DNA of 55,958 nt, from positions 1-55,958 of the forward strand of contig JABCZK010000031.1 in assembly GCA_013289695.1 (NCBI GenBank), in the 5' to 3' direction. A program made the translations under genes and the position numbers. The notes below the pieces were generated by a model. The model was not told the origin of the DNA. It ran no database searches and saw only the letters and a list, made by a program, of their open reading frames with translations. How positions within the stretch are numbered: position 1 is the stretch's first letter; each line of letters starts with the position of its first letter. The DNA comes from Acidobacteriota bacterium. Lineage in GTDB: Bacteria > Acidobacteriota > Terriglobia > Acidiferrales > UBA7541. Below, one piece after another: positions 31,752 to 40,840 of the stretch.

Positions 31752-33809
31752 CTACGGCAGGTAATAACGCATCGAGGTGAACACCATGTTGTCCAACCCG
31801 TGCGGACCAACACCCACACCTGAACCGTTTACGCCGGACCAGGTGTTGCGCTGGACGTAGGAGTATTGACCACCGAACTGGAAGCGACCCTTCGGTCCGT
31901 TGTAGAAGCGATACCAGAACCCGATGGTGCCTTCGAGGATGTTCCGGGTGTCGCCATCGCAATTCGATAGCGCACCGGGAATGAAACCATTGGAGCCCAG
32001 CACGGCAGTAGTGTTGATGGTGGCGCCTGGAGCGGCGAGCGGCAAGGTTTCAACCGCGCAACCGTCATCCCGGCGAAGATTGCTGCCGTAGCCTTCCTTG
32101 CCGTCCATCCAACGGCTGGCGTATTCACCGCCGACGTAGGCGTAAATGTCCAGCTGTGGTGTGGCGTGGAACTCGACGGTGCCGAGCGCTTGATAGTTGC
32201 GGAGCAACGCCATGGTGCCGTTCGGGCGCGCTGTCGAGTCTGGCAACCCGGCGGTGCCATAACGGCCGACGCCATCGCCACCGAGGAAGTGGACGCCGAC
32301 ATCCAAGTGCTTGCCGAGCGATACGCGACCATTGGCGCCGATGCCGCCACCGGTGCTGGAACTATTAAACGCACCCGAAGCAGCGTTGGTCGAGCCGGTG
32401 AGCGCGCAAGGATTGGCCGGAATTGCGACGGTTGGGAACGGAGTGGTACCGTCGCCCGCCAGGGTGATGGTAATGGCTCCGTTTGCTGCGAAGCAGGGGA
32501 ACACACGGTCGCGGAACGTGCTAACGATGCCGAACACTTCGAAGTGACCGAATTTCGGATCCAGAGTCGCCTTGAACAAAAAGTCCGGGGTCTTCTCGTA
32601 GGCGTAGGTTCCGGTCTGGTTCAGTAGGCCCTGGGTGAGACCGGGGGCGCCGACCAGGAAGTTGTTGAAGACGGTCGTGCTCAAAGTCGGTATCGCCACT
32701 CCATTCACGGTGACAGTCGAGGACGCGGGAATTGTGGATGTGGGGTTACCGTGAACGGTGAGTGTGGTCGCCGCGTCTTCTACCGAAGCGGCCAACGTTA
32801 ACATACCGATATTCTTGGAGACGCGAAGTCCGTACTGCCGCGCCCAGCTAAAACCCGCCGTGTACTGCGGGTCGATGGTGAGCGGCGTGGCTTCGGTGCG
32901 GTTTTCAACGCCCTTTTTCGTTTCCGTCGCGAGGCTCCACATCTGCCCCCCGGTGACGGTGAAGCCATTGTCGAACTTTGCTTGGCCCCAGCCTTGGCGC
33001 AGACGGAGCACGTAGCTGTTGCTCTGGTTGTTATTGGAGCTGATACCCGTACCCAAGAAGTCCGTCTCGACATAGCCGGTCAGCTTGACGGCGGTCAGTT
33101 TCCCCTCGGCGAGCAGGCTCAGTCGCGACTGGCGTGCGGTCGCATTGAATTCGGTGGTCTGACTGCCCGAGTTTCCGGGAAGGGGGATTTGGTTGAATCC
33201 CGTATTGATGTCGGCGGACTCCGCTTTGTTGCGGAATACCGTTTCAGCAGCCAGAAAGCCACCCGGAGTAAGCGTGATGCCCTTGTAGCGAATGGCAATG
33301 GGATTATTCTCGGCCTCCGCCGCTTGGCCGTTGGCGGTTCCGATCGAGAAGTCGACCATCCTGGGAGCCGGCGCGGAACCGTCGGCAGTTTTGGGGATGC
33401 GGCTATCGGGAGCGGGAGCGTAGGAGGTATCGCGAGGAGTGGTGGCTACTTTCAGCTCCGCTTCCATCGCTTCCATGCGCTCCTGCTGCTCGCGCATTTG
33501 CTCGTTCTGAATCTGGATTTGCTTGGACTGAGTTTCCAGAAGGTCGCGGAGCTGTTGCAGCTCGCTTTCCAGACTGGATGAGGCAGCCGTCTTTCCGGGC
33601 GCTGCCGGATCGGACTTCGACTCGGACTTCGACGCAGTTGCGGAGGCGTCTTTGTCCTTGTCTGTCGCCGTAGAATTGTCCGAAGCGGCTGTGCTGCTGG
33701 ATTTCGCAGCGCTGTTGTCCTTATCTTTATCACCCGCCGAACTCGTCGCTGCCCTTACTGGCATGACGACGAGACCGAGGGCTAACAGATATGCAACGAA
33801 TGCTCGCAT
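31752..33809 (-). CDS. Large coiled-coil outer-membrane porin
   Basis: 685 aa. Signal peptide (MRAFVAYLLALGLVVMPVRAAT). A low-complexity Lys/Asp/Ser/Ala segment spans about 25-80. A coiled coil at about 85-125 (SLESELQQLRDLLETQSKQI..) is typical of porins with N-terminal trimerisation helices. A long beta-barrel follows with repeated amphipathic strands (RLSLLAEGKLTAVKLTGYVETDFLG), and the C-terminus reads MVFTSMRYYLP. The family resembles DcaP-like/putative acidobacterial porins; substrate unknown. The ATG at 33809 has AAGGAGGAAGG upstream. The in-frame extension to 33986 is not signal-like and is rejected. Confidence 0.85.
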   Translation of the reverse strand: MRAFVAYLLALGLVVMPVRAATSSAGDKDKDNSAAKSSSTAASDNSTATDKDKDASATASKSESKSDPAAPGKTAASSSLESELQQLRDLLETQSKQIQIQNEQMREQQERMEAMEAELKVATTPRDTSYAPAPDSRIPKTADGSAPAPRMVDFSIGTANGQAAEAENNPIAIRYKGITLTPGGFLAAETVFRNKAESADINTGFNQIPLPGNSGSQTTEFNATARQSRLSLLAEGKLTAVKLTGYVETDFLGTGISSNNNQSNSYVLRLRQGWGQAKFDNGFTVTGGQMWSLATETKKGVENRTEATPLTIDPQYTAGFSWARQYGLRVSKNIGMLTLAASVEDAATTLTVHGNPTSTIPASSTVTVNGVAIPTLSTTVFNNFLVGAPGLTQGLLNQTGTYAYEKTPDFLFKATLDPKFGHFEVFGIVSTFRDRVFPCFAANGAITITLAGDGTTPFPTVAIPANPCALTGSTNAASGAFNSSSTGGGIGANGRVSLGKHLDVGVHFLGGDGVGRYGTAGLPDSTARPNGTMALLRNYQALGTVEFHATPQLDIYAYVGGEYASRWMDGKEGYGSNLRRDDGCAVETLPLAAPGATINTTAVLGSNGFIPGALSNCDGDTRNILEGTIGFWYRFYNGPKGRFQFGGQYSYVQRNTWSGVNGSGVGVGPHGLDNMVFTSMRYYLP

Positions 33810-34173
33810 TCCTTCCTCCTTGAAATTTGACTGCCACATTTTCCGAACGATGGAAATCGAGAACTGAAACCGCGGCTTGGAAAAGTCCGTCACTGTCCCC
33901 CACAGTTGCCGGCCGAGGAAACCGTGCTGACGCGTGTTACGACGCGAGGTACGGGCAACCAAGCGTAATCGGCCGTTTAGCGACACATCTTCACACCCGC
34001 ACCCCGATCAATGAGCATGTGTTCCGAGTCGCTACACGCGGAGCGACGCAGGCACGTTAAGCGGGGCTCTTGAACCTACTGTGACGGGAATGTTAATTGT
34101 GCGTTACTACCAAAAAGGGAAGGTTGCGGCAGATTCCGCCGTGGACGGCTGGAGGTAACCATTGCAGCTTCTG
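33810..34173. other. 364-bp intergenic region upstream of the coiled-coil porin gene
   Basis: It is bordered by the end of the zinc-ribbon gene (34174) and the porin start. I found no gene and no convincing sigma-70 promoter pair. A TGGCAG-N5-TTTCAA string just before the ribosome-binding site is too close to the start codon to be a promoter. Confidence 0.5.
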
Positions 34174-34539
34174 TTAGTTGGCGGCTCTGCGGGTCCGGCT
34201 TTCGACCATCGCCGGCAGGATGCGCCGAAATTCGCGGACGCTGAAGAACCGGTGGCGGCAGGGGTCGCAGCGGTAAGCGGGAAATCTAAGCCAGCGCTTC
34301 AGAAAAATGAAGGAACCACCTTCGACGCGCTCGCGGGAGATATGCTCGATATCGAAATTTCCGCAGCGGGGACAGTGCGCAAAGCGCTCCAGGATCGCGG
34401 CCACTCGCCATGCTAGAAATCGCCGATCGCAACTGTGGCAACGCCACGGGCGCAGGCCAGCCGCACTGCATACAAAGTCGAGTATTCCGTCGCGATGAGA
34501 GCGAAAACAATTCTCGCTGCGACACTGGGGACAAATCAT
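34174..34539 (-). CDS. Small double zinc-ribbon protein
   Basis: 121 aa. Four CxxC pairs are arranged as two zinc ribbons: C3-C6 with C34-C37, and C56-C59 with C91-C94 (CPQC, CHSC, CPRC, CDPC). It is basic, with many Arg/His/Phe, and has no TM segment. It could bind nucleic acid or protein; I do not recognise a specific family. The ATG at 34539 follows GGAGC; the frame is open to 34623 without domain content. It is divergent from the coiled-coil membrane protein at 34752. Confidence 0.75.
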   Translation of the reverse strand: MICPQCRSENCFRSHRDGILDFVCSAAGLRPWRCHSCDRRFLAWRVAAILERFAHCPRCGNFDIEHISRERVEGGSFIFLKRWLRFPAYRCDPCRHRFFSVREFRRILPAMVESRTRRAAN

Positions 34540-34751
34540 GGTTGCTCCGAAGCTGCAGCGCAGCATACCGAAAAGCCCGTTCGCGGGCAAGGCAGTGAAA
34601 ATACCGATGACGCGGAGACTCAATCCCGACGGAAGCGCCGCGGTTCGTCACGGGAAGTCTGCGGCCCAACCATCGGGGATGGACATCGTGGCGCTCCTCG
34701 GAGATAATTTCGCCGATAGAATGCGGCAGGTGCCGCGCCCAAGGAGGCTCA

Positions 34752-35633
34752 ATGAGTTCGACCCCGAATACGCCCGGTGAAGGCAGCACATTCGTGGAAT
34801 CGTCTGCTTTGCCGCGCTGGGTTACGCTGCTATTCGCCGTCGCGTTCGCGCTCGTGGCCTATCTGCTGTACGCCGGTTATGCGCAGCGTGAGGCAGCTCG
34901 CAAAGGACTGGAAGACGCCGACAAGAAAACGCAGGCGCTGGCCGCGGCTCTGGACAAAACGAATTCGCGGATTGCAGATTTGAAGGGGCAGCTGGACGTG
35001 ACGTCGCAGAAGTTGGGGCTGACGCAGGACGAACTGGCTCGCGCGCGCGGGTTGGCCCAATCAATCAAGAAAGATCAGCAGAAAAGCGACCAGCAACTGC
35101 GCGAGCAGATTGGCGCGGTGCAGGCGGACACGGCCACGAAATTTGGACAAGTGACGACGGACCTTTCCGGCACCAGGAGCGAAGCGGACGCGACCAAGGC
35201 TGATTTGGATGCGACCAAGGGAAAACTACTGAGCACCATCGGCGATCTGGGCGTGCAGAGCGGCTTGATTGCGCGCAATCACGATGAGGTGGAAGAACTG
35301 AAGCGGCTGGGCGAGCGCGACATCTTCGAATTCAGCCTCAGCAAGTCCGCGAAGGGACCCCAGCACGTGGGACCGATTCAGGTGGCGCTGCGCAAGGTGG
35401 ACACCAAGCGCTATCGCTACACGTTGAATGTCGTGGCCGATGACAAGAGCATCGAGAAGAAAGATAAGACCGTGGGCGAGCCGATTCAGTTTTATGTTCG
35501 CGGAGCGCGGGCGCCTTACGAAATCGTGGTGTTCGATCTGACGAAGGACAGCGCCAAGGGTTATTTGAGCACGCCAAAATCGGCGAACGCGGCTCCGCCA
35601 GCGTCGGCGGCGAAACCGCCTTCGGGCAACTAG
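34752..35633 (+). CDS. Single-pass membrane protein with periplasmic coiled coil, unknown function
   Basis: 293 aa. A short cytoplasmic N-terminus (1-21) is followed by one TM helix (about 22-42), a long coiled coil (about 45-185, repeats rich in Lys/Asp/Gln/Ala with internal KADLDATKGK-type units), a compact C-terminal region (about 190-275), and a Pro/Ala tail. The C-terminal part (GPIQVALRKVDTKRYRYTLNVVADD, PIQFYVRGARAPYEIVVFDL) is beta-rich and looks like a small globular domain. A strong ribosome-binding site (AAGGAGG) precedes the ATG. No named family recognised. A hairpin after the stop separates it from the VWA gene. Confidence 0.8.
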   Translation: MSSTPNTPGEGSTFVESSALPRWVTLLFAVAFALVAYLLYAGYAQREAARKGLEDADKKTQALAAALDKTNSRIADLKGQLDVTSQKLGLTQDELARARGLAQSIKKDQQKSDQQLREQIGAVQADTATKFGQVTTDLSGTRSEADATKADLDATKGKLLSTIGDLGVQSGLIARNHDEVEELKRLGERDIFEFSLSKSAKGPQHVGPIQVALRKVDTKRYRYTLNVVADDKSIEKKDKTVGEPIQFYVRGARAPYEIVVFDLTKDSAKGYLSTPKSANAAPPASAAKPPSGN

Positions 35634-35663
35634 TTTAGCCATTCGCTCAGTCGATCGACCGCA

Positions 35664-35699
35664 ACCTGGGCGCAGGCCGCTGCGGCGCGTCGCCCAGGT
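35664..35699 (+). terminator. Hairpin between two plus-strand genes, possible terminator or attenuator
   Basis: Perfect 9-bp arms ACCTGGGCG / CGCCCAGGT around an 18-nt GC-rich loop, 31 bp past the stop at 35633. No T-run follows, so classical intrinsic termination is doubtful. Confidence 0.4.
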
Positions 35700-35732
35700 C
35701 GCGGTTGCGAGCAGATCTCCACGGCGTTCACT

Positions 35733-36758
35733 TTGAAGCACAACTTTGCAAAGCCACATTCGCCGCCTACGCTGTTCCTCCGCGCTGCGTTCGCCTTCTG
35801 CTGGATCCTGATGCGGGGCGGCACGGCCGTTGCCCAACAGCAACCTGCCAGTAATGTTCAACAGCCGCTGCAGGTAACCACCGAGATGGTGCAGATCGGT
35901 GTGAGCGTGCTGAGCGCCAGTGGCGATTTTGTGAGCGGCCTGCAGCGGAAAAATTTTCGTGTTCTCGATGCCGGGAGCGAGCGGCCGCTTGTTTTCTTTG
36001 CTCCCACCGATACGCCGGCGCAGATTCTGGTGATGGTGGAGACAAGTCCGGCGGTGTACTTGATCCAGAATCAGCACATCGCGGCCGCTTACGCGCTGCT
36101 TGACGGGCTCGCGCCGGACGATCAGGTGGGGTTGGTGACCTACGACCAAGCGCCCCGCGCGGTGCTGGCTTTTACTCCGGACAAAAATGCTTTGCTGGCG
36201 GCGCTGGGGCAAATTCAATTTTCCGTGGGCATGGGTGAACTGAATTTCTACGAGTCGGTATCTACCGTTCTCGACTGGATCGCGCCGGTGAGCGGCAAGA
36301 AAGCACTGGTGCTGTTGACGACCGGGCTGGATTCGTCGTCACAGGCGCGTTGGGATGCGCTGATGCAAAAGCTGCGGGCAAGCGATGTGGTGATTTTTCC
36401 GGTCGCCTTGGGCGGTTGGCTGCGGCGCCCACCGGATAAAAAGAAGAAAGCAACCGCGCCGCCAAAAGATGATTCACAAGTCTTTGCCAACGCAGATCAG
36501 GCGCTGATTGCGCTGGCAACGATTACCGGCGGCCGCGCATTTTTCCCGGAGTCGGCGAAGGACTTCGCGCCGATGTATCAGCAGATTGCCGCGGCGCTAC
36601 GGCATCAATATCTGCTCGGGATCACGCCGGAGCACAATGGACAATTCCATCCGCTGACGGTGCAGGTCTTGGATGGCAACGGCCAACCTTTCGCGACCGA
36701 GGGAAAGAAAGCCAACCGGATATTTTCGCGCGCAGGATATCTCGCGCCGGGGCCATAG
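35733..36758 (+). CDS. Secreted VWA domain protein of the acidobacterial type
   Basis: 341 aa. Signal-like N-terminus (FLRAAFAFCWILM, then GGTAVAQQQ near 35). A short beta segment (TTEMVQIGVSVLSASGDFVSGLQRKNFRVLDAG) precedes the VWA domain (about 100-310). This arrangement matches the VWFA-related domain family that is abundant in Acidobacteria (TIGR03436-like, recalled). The metal-binding DxSxS motif is degenerate (VMVETSPAVYL), so ligand binding through a MIDAS is doubtful. A Lys/Pro insert is near 225-245. The start is a TTG; a later ATG would shorten the signal peptide. The start choice is uncertain. Confidence 0.8.
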   Translation: MKHNFAKPHSPPTLFLRAAFAFCWILMRGGTAVAQQQPASNVQQPLQVTTEMVQIGVSVLSASGDFVSGLQRKNFRVLDAGSERPLVFFAPTDTPAQILVMVETSPAVYLIQNQHIAAAYALLDGLAPDDQVGLVTYDQAPRAVLAFTPDKNALLAALGQIQFSVGMGELNFYESVSTVLDWIAPVSGKKALVLLTTGLDSSSQARWDALMQKLRASDVVIFPVALGGWLRRPPDKKKKATAPPKDDSQVFANADQALIALATITGGRAFFPESAKDFAPMYQQIAAALRHQYLLGITPEHNGQFHPLTVQVLDGNGQPFATEGKKANRIFSRAGYLAPGP

Positions 36759-36762
36759 CTCG

Positions 36763-36768
36763 TATAAT
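36763..36768 (+). promoter_or_regulatory. Perfect -10 box for the aspartyl protease-like gene
   Basis: Exact TATAAT, with a start expected near 36775, about 50 nt before the ATG at 36826. The -35 region is poor. It lies just past the VWA gene stop at 36758. Confidence 0.45.
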
Positions 36769-36825
36769 CGGCGCGCACGCTCGGAATGCTTTCGCATCGC
36801 GAATTTTGGAGCTGTTACGGGAGGG

Positions 36826-38046
36826 ATGATGAATCGGCGCCGTGCAAAAATCCTGGTTGCTTGCTGCATCGTGCTGTGCGGCTGGGCCATGCGCCCCGCG
36901 CTACCGGCACAGCAGAGCGCTAAGCCCGCGCCTCCGGCAGCGCCGCAGGACCCCACTGCCGCGCGCTTCTCTTTTGCAGGCGATGCCGCGCAGATCCCGG
37001 CGGTATTTCTGCGCAACCTGATTTTCATGCCGGTGCGCCTGAACGGCGGCAAGCCGGTTCTTTTTGAACTGGATTCGGCGGCGGCAAAATGTGCGGTGGA
37101 TCGCAAGGTGGCTGGCGACACCGCGAGCAACGCGTTGCAATATGCGGTGCTGGCGTTGCCCGGGGTGCAGCTTCCCGTCATTACGCTGCCGGTGATTTCG
37201 CGCGACGATTTTGCTCAGCAAGTGGGGCAGCCCTATCAGGGCACGCTGGGCCGGGATTTTTTCGATCGCGTGGTGGTGGGAATTGATTACCACCGGCAGA
37301 CGGTGCAGTTGTACGACCCCAGCGTTTTCACTTACTCCGGGCAAGGGAAAAGCTTCCCGCTGACTTTCGCCGGACCGGTGCCGCTGATTCGCGCGAAATT
37401 TGAGGTGTCCGGGCACCGATCGCTTTCCGCGGATTTCGCGGTGGACACCGCGCTTGATTCCGGAGTGATTTTCTACCGGGGGTTCACGGACTCGGAGCGC
37501 ATTTCCGCGGCGCATTTCAAGAGCGAACCGGCGTCTTATCCGGAAGTGGATGGTGGCGCCAAGTTATTTCTGGGCCGGCTGAAGACCTTTCAGATTGGTC
37601 CGTACCAGCTGGAAGAAATTGTCGGCGACTTCACTCAGGAAAAAACAAAAGCAGGAGCGGACAAGAATATTGCCGGCGCCATCGGCAGCAATTTCCTGCG
37701 GCGGTTTACCGTGATTTTCGATTTTCCGCACCAACGCGTGATTCTGGATCCCAATGTCCAGTTGAATCACGACACCAACGAGGACATGAGCGGGCTTTCG
37801 ATCATCGCCAAGGGGCCGAATCTGAAGGTGTTTGAGGTGGTGGCCGTGCAGCCGGGAACGCCAGCGGCCCGGGCGGGAATTGTGCCGGGGGATGTGATCG
37901 CGGGAATTGGGGATGACGCGGCGGCGGACCTGACGCTTTCAGCGGTGCGCGACCTGTTTCGCCAGATCGGCTATCAATATAAGGTGCTCATAGACCGCAA
38001 GGGCCAGACGATCACCGTGTCGATGCAAATGCGCCGCCGGATTTGA
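36826..38046 (+). CDS. Exported aspartyl protease-like protein with C-terminal PDZ domain
   Basis: 406 aa. Signal peptide (ILVACCIVLCGWAM, ALPAQQ near 29). Two retropepsin-like halves follow. The first motif, LFELDSAAA, is where DTGA is expected; the second, FAVDTALDSG, keeps DT. A PDZ domain lies at about 325-400 (VVAVQPGTPAARAGIVPGDVIAGI). The family appears widely in Acidobacteria as 'aspartyl protease family protein' with PDZ. Because the first motif has Ser in place of Thr-Gly, protease activity is uncertain. GGGAGG precedes tandem ATGs at 36826 and 36829; the second has the better spacing. Confidence 0.8.
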   Translation: MMNRRRAKILVACCIVLCGWAMRPALPAQQSAKPAPPAAPQDPTAARFSFAGDAAQIPAVFLRNLIFMPVRLNGGKPVLFELDSAAAKCAVDRKVAGDTASNALQYAVLALPGVQLPVITLPVISRDDFAQQVGQPYQGTLGRDFFDRVVVGIDYHRQTVQLYDPSVFTYSGQGKSFPLTFAGPVPLIRAKFEVSGHRSLSADFAVDTALDSGVIFYRGFTDSERISAAHFKSEPASYPEVDGGAKLFLGRLKTFQIGPYQLEEIVGDFTQEKTKAGADKNIAGAIGSNFLRRFTVIFDFPHQRVILDPNVQLNHDTNEDMSGLSIIAKGPNLKVFEVVAVQPGTPAARAGIVPGDVIAGIGDDAAADLTLSAVRDLFRQIGYQYKVLIDRKGQTITVSMQMRRRI

Positions 38047-38419
38047 GTTTAGCGGCCCGCTACTTTTTCCTTCAGACCGAAATTCTCCCGACGACTTCGA
38101 GGTCTGCGCGGTGGGCAGTGGCGAGGATTGCGCGGGCGGGTCGGAGGCCGGCCGCGGTTACCGGCCAGCCTGCTGCAACGCACCAGCTGTTTGATCTGCG
38201 AGTGCAATCTGCGCAATTCATCCACGGAGCAATGCTCCGGCGCGACGCGCCGCGCCTTGCCGGATCGGGCCGCAGAAGAAGCGGCTATCGGACTGCAACG
38301 ATCATGGCTGCAGGTGATTACGGACGGATAACAGTTGCGCGCTCTGGCCCGTCTTCTATGCGAGGCAATCTTGCGTGGCTGCAACTCTTGACCGCGTGCT
38401 GCTAATCCGCGAAGCTCCC
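38047..38419. other. 373-bp intergenic region upstream of the ECF sigma factor operon
   Basis: It contains an inverted repeat GGCCGG-N9-CCGGCC (38146-38166) shortly after the PDZ gene stop, and a near-perfect palindrome CGGAGCA-A-TGCTCCG (38225-38239) that could be an operator. No gene recognised; ORFs on either strand here lack domain character. Confidence 0.5.
38225..38239. promoter_or_regulatory. Palindrome upstream of ECF sigma operon, possible operator
   Basis: 7-bp arms CGGAGCA / TGCTCCG around one base, about 180 bp before the sigma factor start. Binding protein unknown. Confidence 0.3.
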
Positions 38420-38959
38420 ATGCCAGCGAATCACACGATGGGGGACTTTTCCCAAGACGCGCAACTGGTGCAAGCGGCACGCGGCGGCGATCGTGACGCT
38501 TTCGGTGGACTTTACGAACGCTACAGCCGGATGGTGCACGGCGTCCTGCTGGCGCACGTTCCTTATGCGGAAGTTGACGACCTCCTCCACGACGTATTCC
38601 TGATTGCGTTGCGGCGCTTGGACAGCTTGCGCGAGCCGACGGCGTTCGCGGGTTGGCTGCTGGCGATTGCGCGGAACCGCGCAAACGATTTTCATCGCCG
38701 GCCGCGCTCTGCCGAAGAATTTCAGGACACCTCGGGTAGGAACGATCCCGATGAGCAGGAGGCGCGAGCTGCGCTGGCGGCGATCCAATCTTTGCCTGAG
38801 GCCTATCGCGAGACTTTGACTTTGCGATTGGTCGAGGGAATGACCGGGCCGGAAATTGCGGCGCGGACCGGGCTAACGCCAGCTTCGGTGCGCGTGAATT
38901 TGCATCGCGGGATGAAGCAGCTGCGAGAAAAGCTGGGGAAGAGCGCGACTCATGAATGA
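38420..38959 (+). CDS. ECF-type RNA polymerase sigma factor
   Basis: 179 aa. The sigma-2 region (about 15-85) contains DAFGGLYERYSRMVHGVL, EVDDLLHDVFLIALRRLDSL and FAGWLLAIARNRANDFHRR. The sigma-4 HTH (about 120-170) reads LPEAYRETLTLRLVEGMTGPEIAARTGLTPASVRVNLHRGMKQLRE. Length and domain order are typical of ECF sigmas. I use the ATG at 38420; an earlier GTG at 38375 is possible. It overlaps the FecR-type gene by eight bases, suggesting sigma/anti-sigma coupling. Signal unknown. Confidence 0.93.
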   Translation: MPANHTMGDFSQDAQLVQAARGGDRDAFGGLYERYSRMVHGVLLAHVPYAEVDDLLHDVFLIALRRLDSLREPTAFAGWLLAIARNRANDFHRRPRSAEEFQDTSGRNDPDEQEARAALAAIQSLPEAYRETLTLRLVEGMTGPEIAARTGLTPASVRVNLHRGMKQLREKLGKSATHE

Positions 38960-39959
38960 CGAATATCTTTGGGATGGTTCGGGACCGCGCGATCCGGAAG
39001 TGGAGCGTCTGGAACGCTTGCTCGGGCGTTTTCGGCCGAGAGCAGCGGAATTCGAGTTCCCTGCTGCTGCGAGTGCTCCCCTGCGTACGCGCTCGCGGTG
39101 GGCGGGTTGGTGGCGCGCTGCTGCCGCGGTTGTGCTGCTTCTGGGGAGCATCTGGCTGCTGCGGGCGCTGAAGGGCCGCGCGGCCTGGACAATAGTTGCA
39201 CTGGAAGGTTCACCGCGCATTGCAGGTAGCAACGCAGAGCGGAACGAGATTTGGAAAATCGGCCAAAGCCTCGAAACCGACGGCTCATCGCGCGTGCAGC
39301 TGCAGGTGGATGGCCTGGGCGAAATCGAAGTGGAGCCGAACGCACGCCTCGAGCTGCTGCAAGCAAATGCGACCCAACAACAGATTCGCCTGATCCAGGG
39401 AACCATTCGCGCAACGGTGACGGCTCCGCCCTACGTGTTCCTGGTGCGCACTCCTGGCGCGTACGCGATGGATATGGGTTGCGCTTACACGTTGCAGGTG
39501 ACCGATGCGGACGTAAGCATTCTGCATGTGACCGTTGGCTGGGTGGATTTGCAGCATGGTTTTCGGCAGTCGCTCGTTCCCGCGGGGGCGGCGGCGGAAT
39601 CGCGTCCGGGAATCGGTCCGGGAGCGCCGTACTTCGAGGACGCGAGCGAGCGATTTCGCGAAGCGCTTGAGATTGTGAATTTTGACGTGGAGAATTCGCA
39701 GGCTCGTACGGAAGCGTTGACGATTTTGCTCGCGGAGGCGCGGCCGCGCGATGCGTTTACTTTGCTGAATCTATTCCGACGGGTGGATGCGCAGGACCGC
39801 GGCCGCCTCTACGATCGTTTGGCCGCGCTGCTTCCTCCGCCTGCGGGCGTGACGCGGCAGAATGCGGTGGACGGCGATGACCTGAGTCCGTGGTGGGACA
39901 AACTCGGGCTGGGGCATCCGAAGAAGGGTTTGCAGGGGCCCCCGCGGATTGAAGAATAA
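38952..39959 (+). CDS. FecR-domain membrane protein, likely anti-sigma factor
   Basis: 335 aa. The N-terminus (YLWDGSG, then DPEVERLERLLGRFRP) forms a short cytoplasmic segment of a kind that recurs in acidobacterial sigma-linked proteins (recalled pattern). A TM helix lies at about 52-70 (AAAAVVLLLGSIWLLRAL), and a FecR-like domain at about 80-195 (VALEGSPRIAG, IGQSLETDGSSRVQL, RLIQGTIRATV, VDLQHG). Residues 200-335 are a helical/Pro tail. It overlaps the ECF sigma gene, so it probably binds the sigma factor and reads a periplasmic cue. The next gene is a small exported protein. Confidence 0.85.
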   Translation: MNDEYLWDGSGPRDPEVERLERLLGRFRPRAAEFEFPAAASAPLRTRSRWAGWWRAAAAVVLLLGSIWLLRALKGRAAWTIVALEGSPRIAGSNAERNEIWKIGQSLETDGSSRVQLQVDGLGEIEVEPNARLELLQANATQQQIRLIQGTIRATVTAPPYVFLVRTPGAYAMDMGCAYTLQVTDADVSILHVTVGWVDLQHGFRQSLVPAGAAAESRPGIGPGAPYFEDASERFREALEIVNFDVENSQARTEALTILLAEARPRDAFTLLNLFRRVDAQDRGRLYDRLAALLPPPAGVTRQNAVDGDDLSPWWDKLGLGHPKKGLQGPPRIEE

Positions 39960-40066
39960 TTGCGGCGGCGAATTTCATGGCTGGCGTTCCTGGTTGTTAA
40001 CAGCGCGCTTCGTTTACACGTCTTTCCAAGTGCAGGAAGAAAAGTTCACCCTGCAAGGAGACGCAA

Positions 40067-40720
40067 ATGAAACGCCACATTTCCATTGCGATGCAGAACT
40101 CGACGAAAACCCTTGCGGCGATTGCGTTGCTTGCCGCGCCAGTGTTCGCGGGGCCGCCGCTGGTTTGCCACCCGATCAATATCGGTTCGGCGCCATCGTT
40201 GCCATGGACGAGCACGACTTGGAATCTTTCTGGGGAGGAAAGCTACGACGTCAATCATTTGGTTACGGACACTTTGGCGTTGCTGAGGCCTGATGCGCCG
40301 GTGCTGGTACGGATGGAGACGATGCGCCGGGCCGCGCTTTACAGCCAGAAGAACGCGGCGGTGGCGAGGGAGTTGCTTACTGGGCTGGCGGCGCGCGCAA
40401 CGAGCGACGAACGCGACGCCATGGCGGCTTTCGACTACGGATACTTGATCGAAACTTACCGGCAGTTGGAGATGACTTTCCGGATGTCGCGCGGCGGCAA
40501 GAATCGTGGGGAACGGATGAACCCGGCGGCGGGGTTGGACGGCTATGCGTTGGTGAAGCAAGCAATCAGCATGCGGGGTAGCGATGCGGAAATGGAATTC
40601 GCAGCGGCGTTGATAACCACCGAGAATTCGAAGCAGGATTATCCAGAGCATGCCGCGAAGGCGAAGGCCGCGATGAAGCAGGATCCGTTATTGGCGCAGA
40701 ACGTTGCGAGCCACTTCTAG
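40067..40720 (+). CDS. Exported protein of unknown function in the sigma/FecR operon
   Basis: 217 aa. A signal peptide (STKTLAAIALLAAPVFAG) is followed by CHPINIGSAPSLPW. The body is helical (DTLALLRPDAPVLVRMETMRRAALYSQ, REVAREL-type repeats), with AFDYGYLIETYRQL and a C-terminal helical pair. I do not recognise a family. It starts 107 bp after the FecR gene; CAAGGAGAC precedes the ATG. Plausibly the third member of the sigma/anti-sigma operon. Confidence 0.75.
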   Translation: MKRHISIAMQNSTKTLAAIALLAAPVFAGPPLVCHPINIGSAPSLPWTSTTWNLSGEESYDVNHLVTDTLALLRPDAPVLVRMETMRRAALYSQKNAAVARELLTGLAARATSDERDAMAAFDYGYLIETYRQLEMTFRMSRGGKNRGERMNPAAGLDGYALVKQAISMRGSDAEMEFAAALITTENSKQDYPEHAAKAKAAMKQDPLLAQNVASHF

Positions 40721-40758
40721 AAGCCGACGGATCGATGTTGAGCGAGGCGCGGCTTCAG

Positions 40759-40810
40759 GGGCTTGAGCCCTTCTCCTTACTGAGCTTGACGGCGGGGCTG
40801 AAGCCCCGCC
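40759..40810. repeat. GC-rich hairpins in convergent gene gap, possible shared terminator
   Basis: GGGCT-TG-AGCCC at 40759-40770 and a perfect 8-bp hairpin GGCGGGGC-TGAA-GCCCCGCC at 40791-40810. They lie between the plus-strand exported protein and the minus-strand Lon-like gene, so they may end both transcripts. No clear T-run. The second hairpin differs from the palindromic repeat family elsewhere. Confidence 0.5.
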
Positions 40811-40840
40811 CTTCCAAGTCCACTATCTATGAGATGGCTT

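Noticed and set aside
33818..33835. TGGCAG-N5-TTTCAA on the minus strand before the coiled-coil porin gene
   Set aside because: The -12 box lacks the invariant G, and the start point would fall after the ribosome-binding site.
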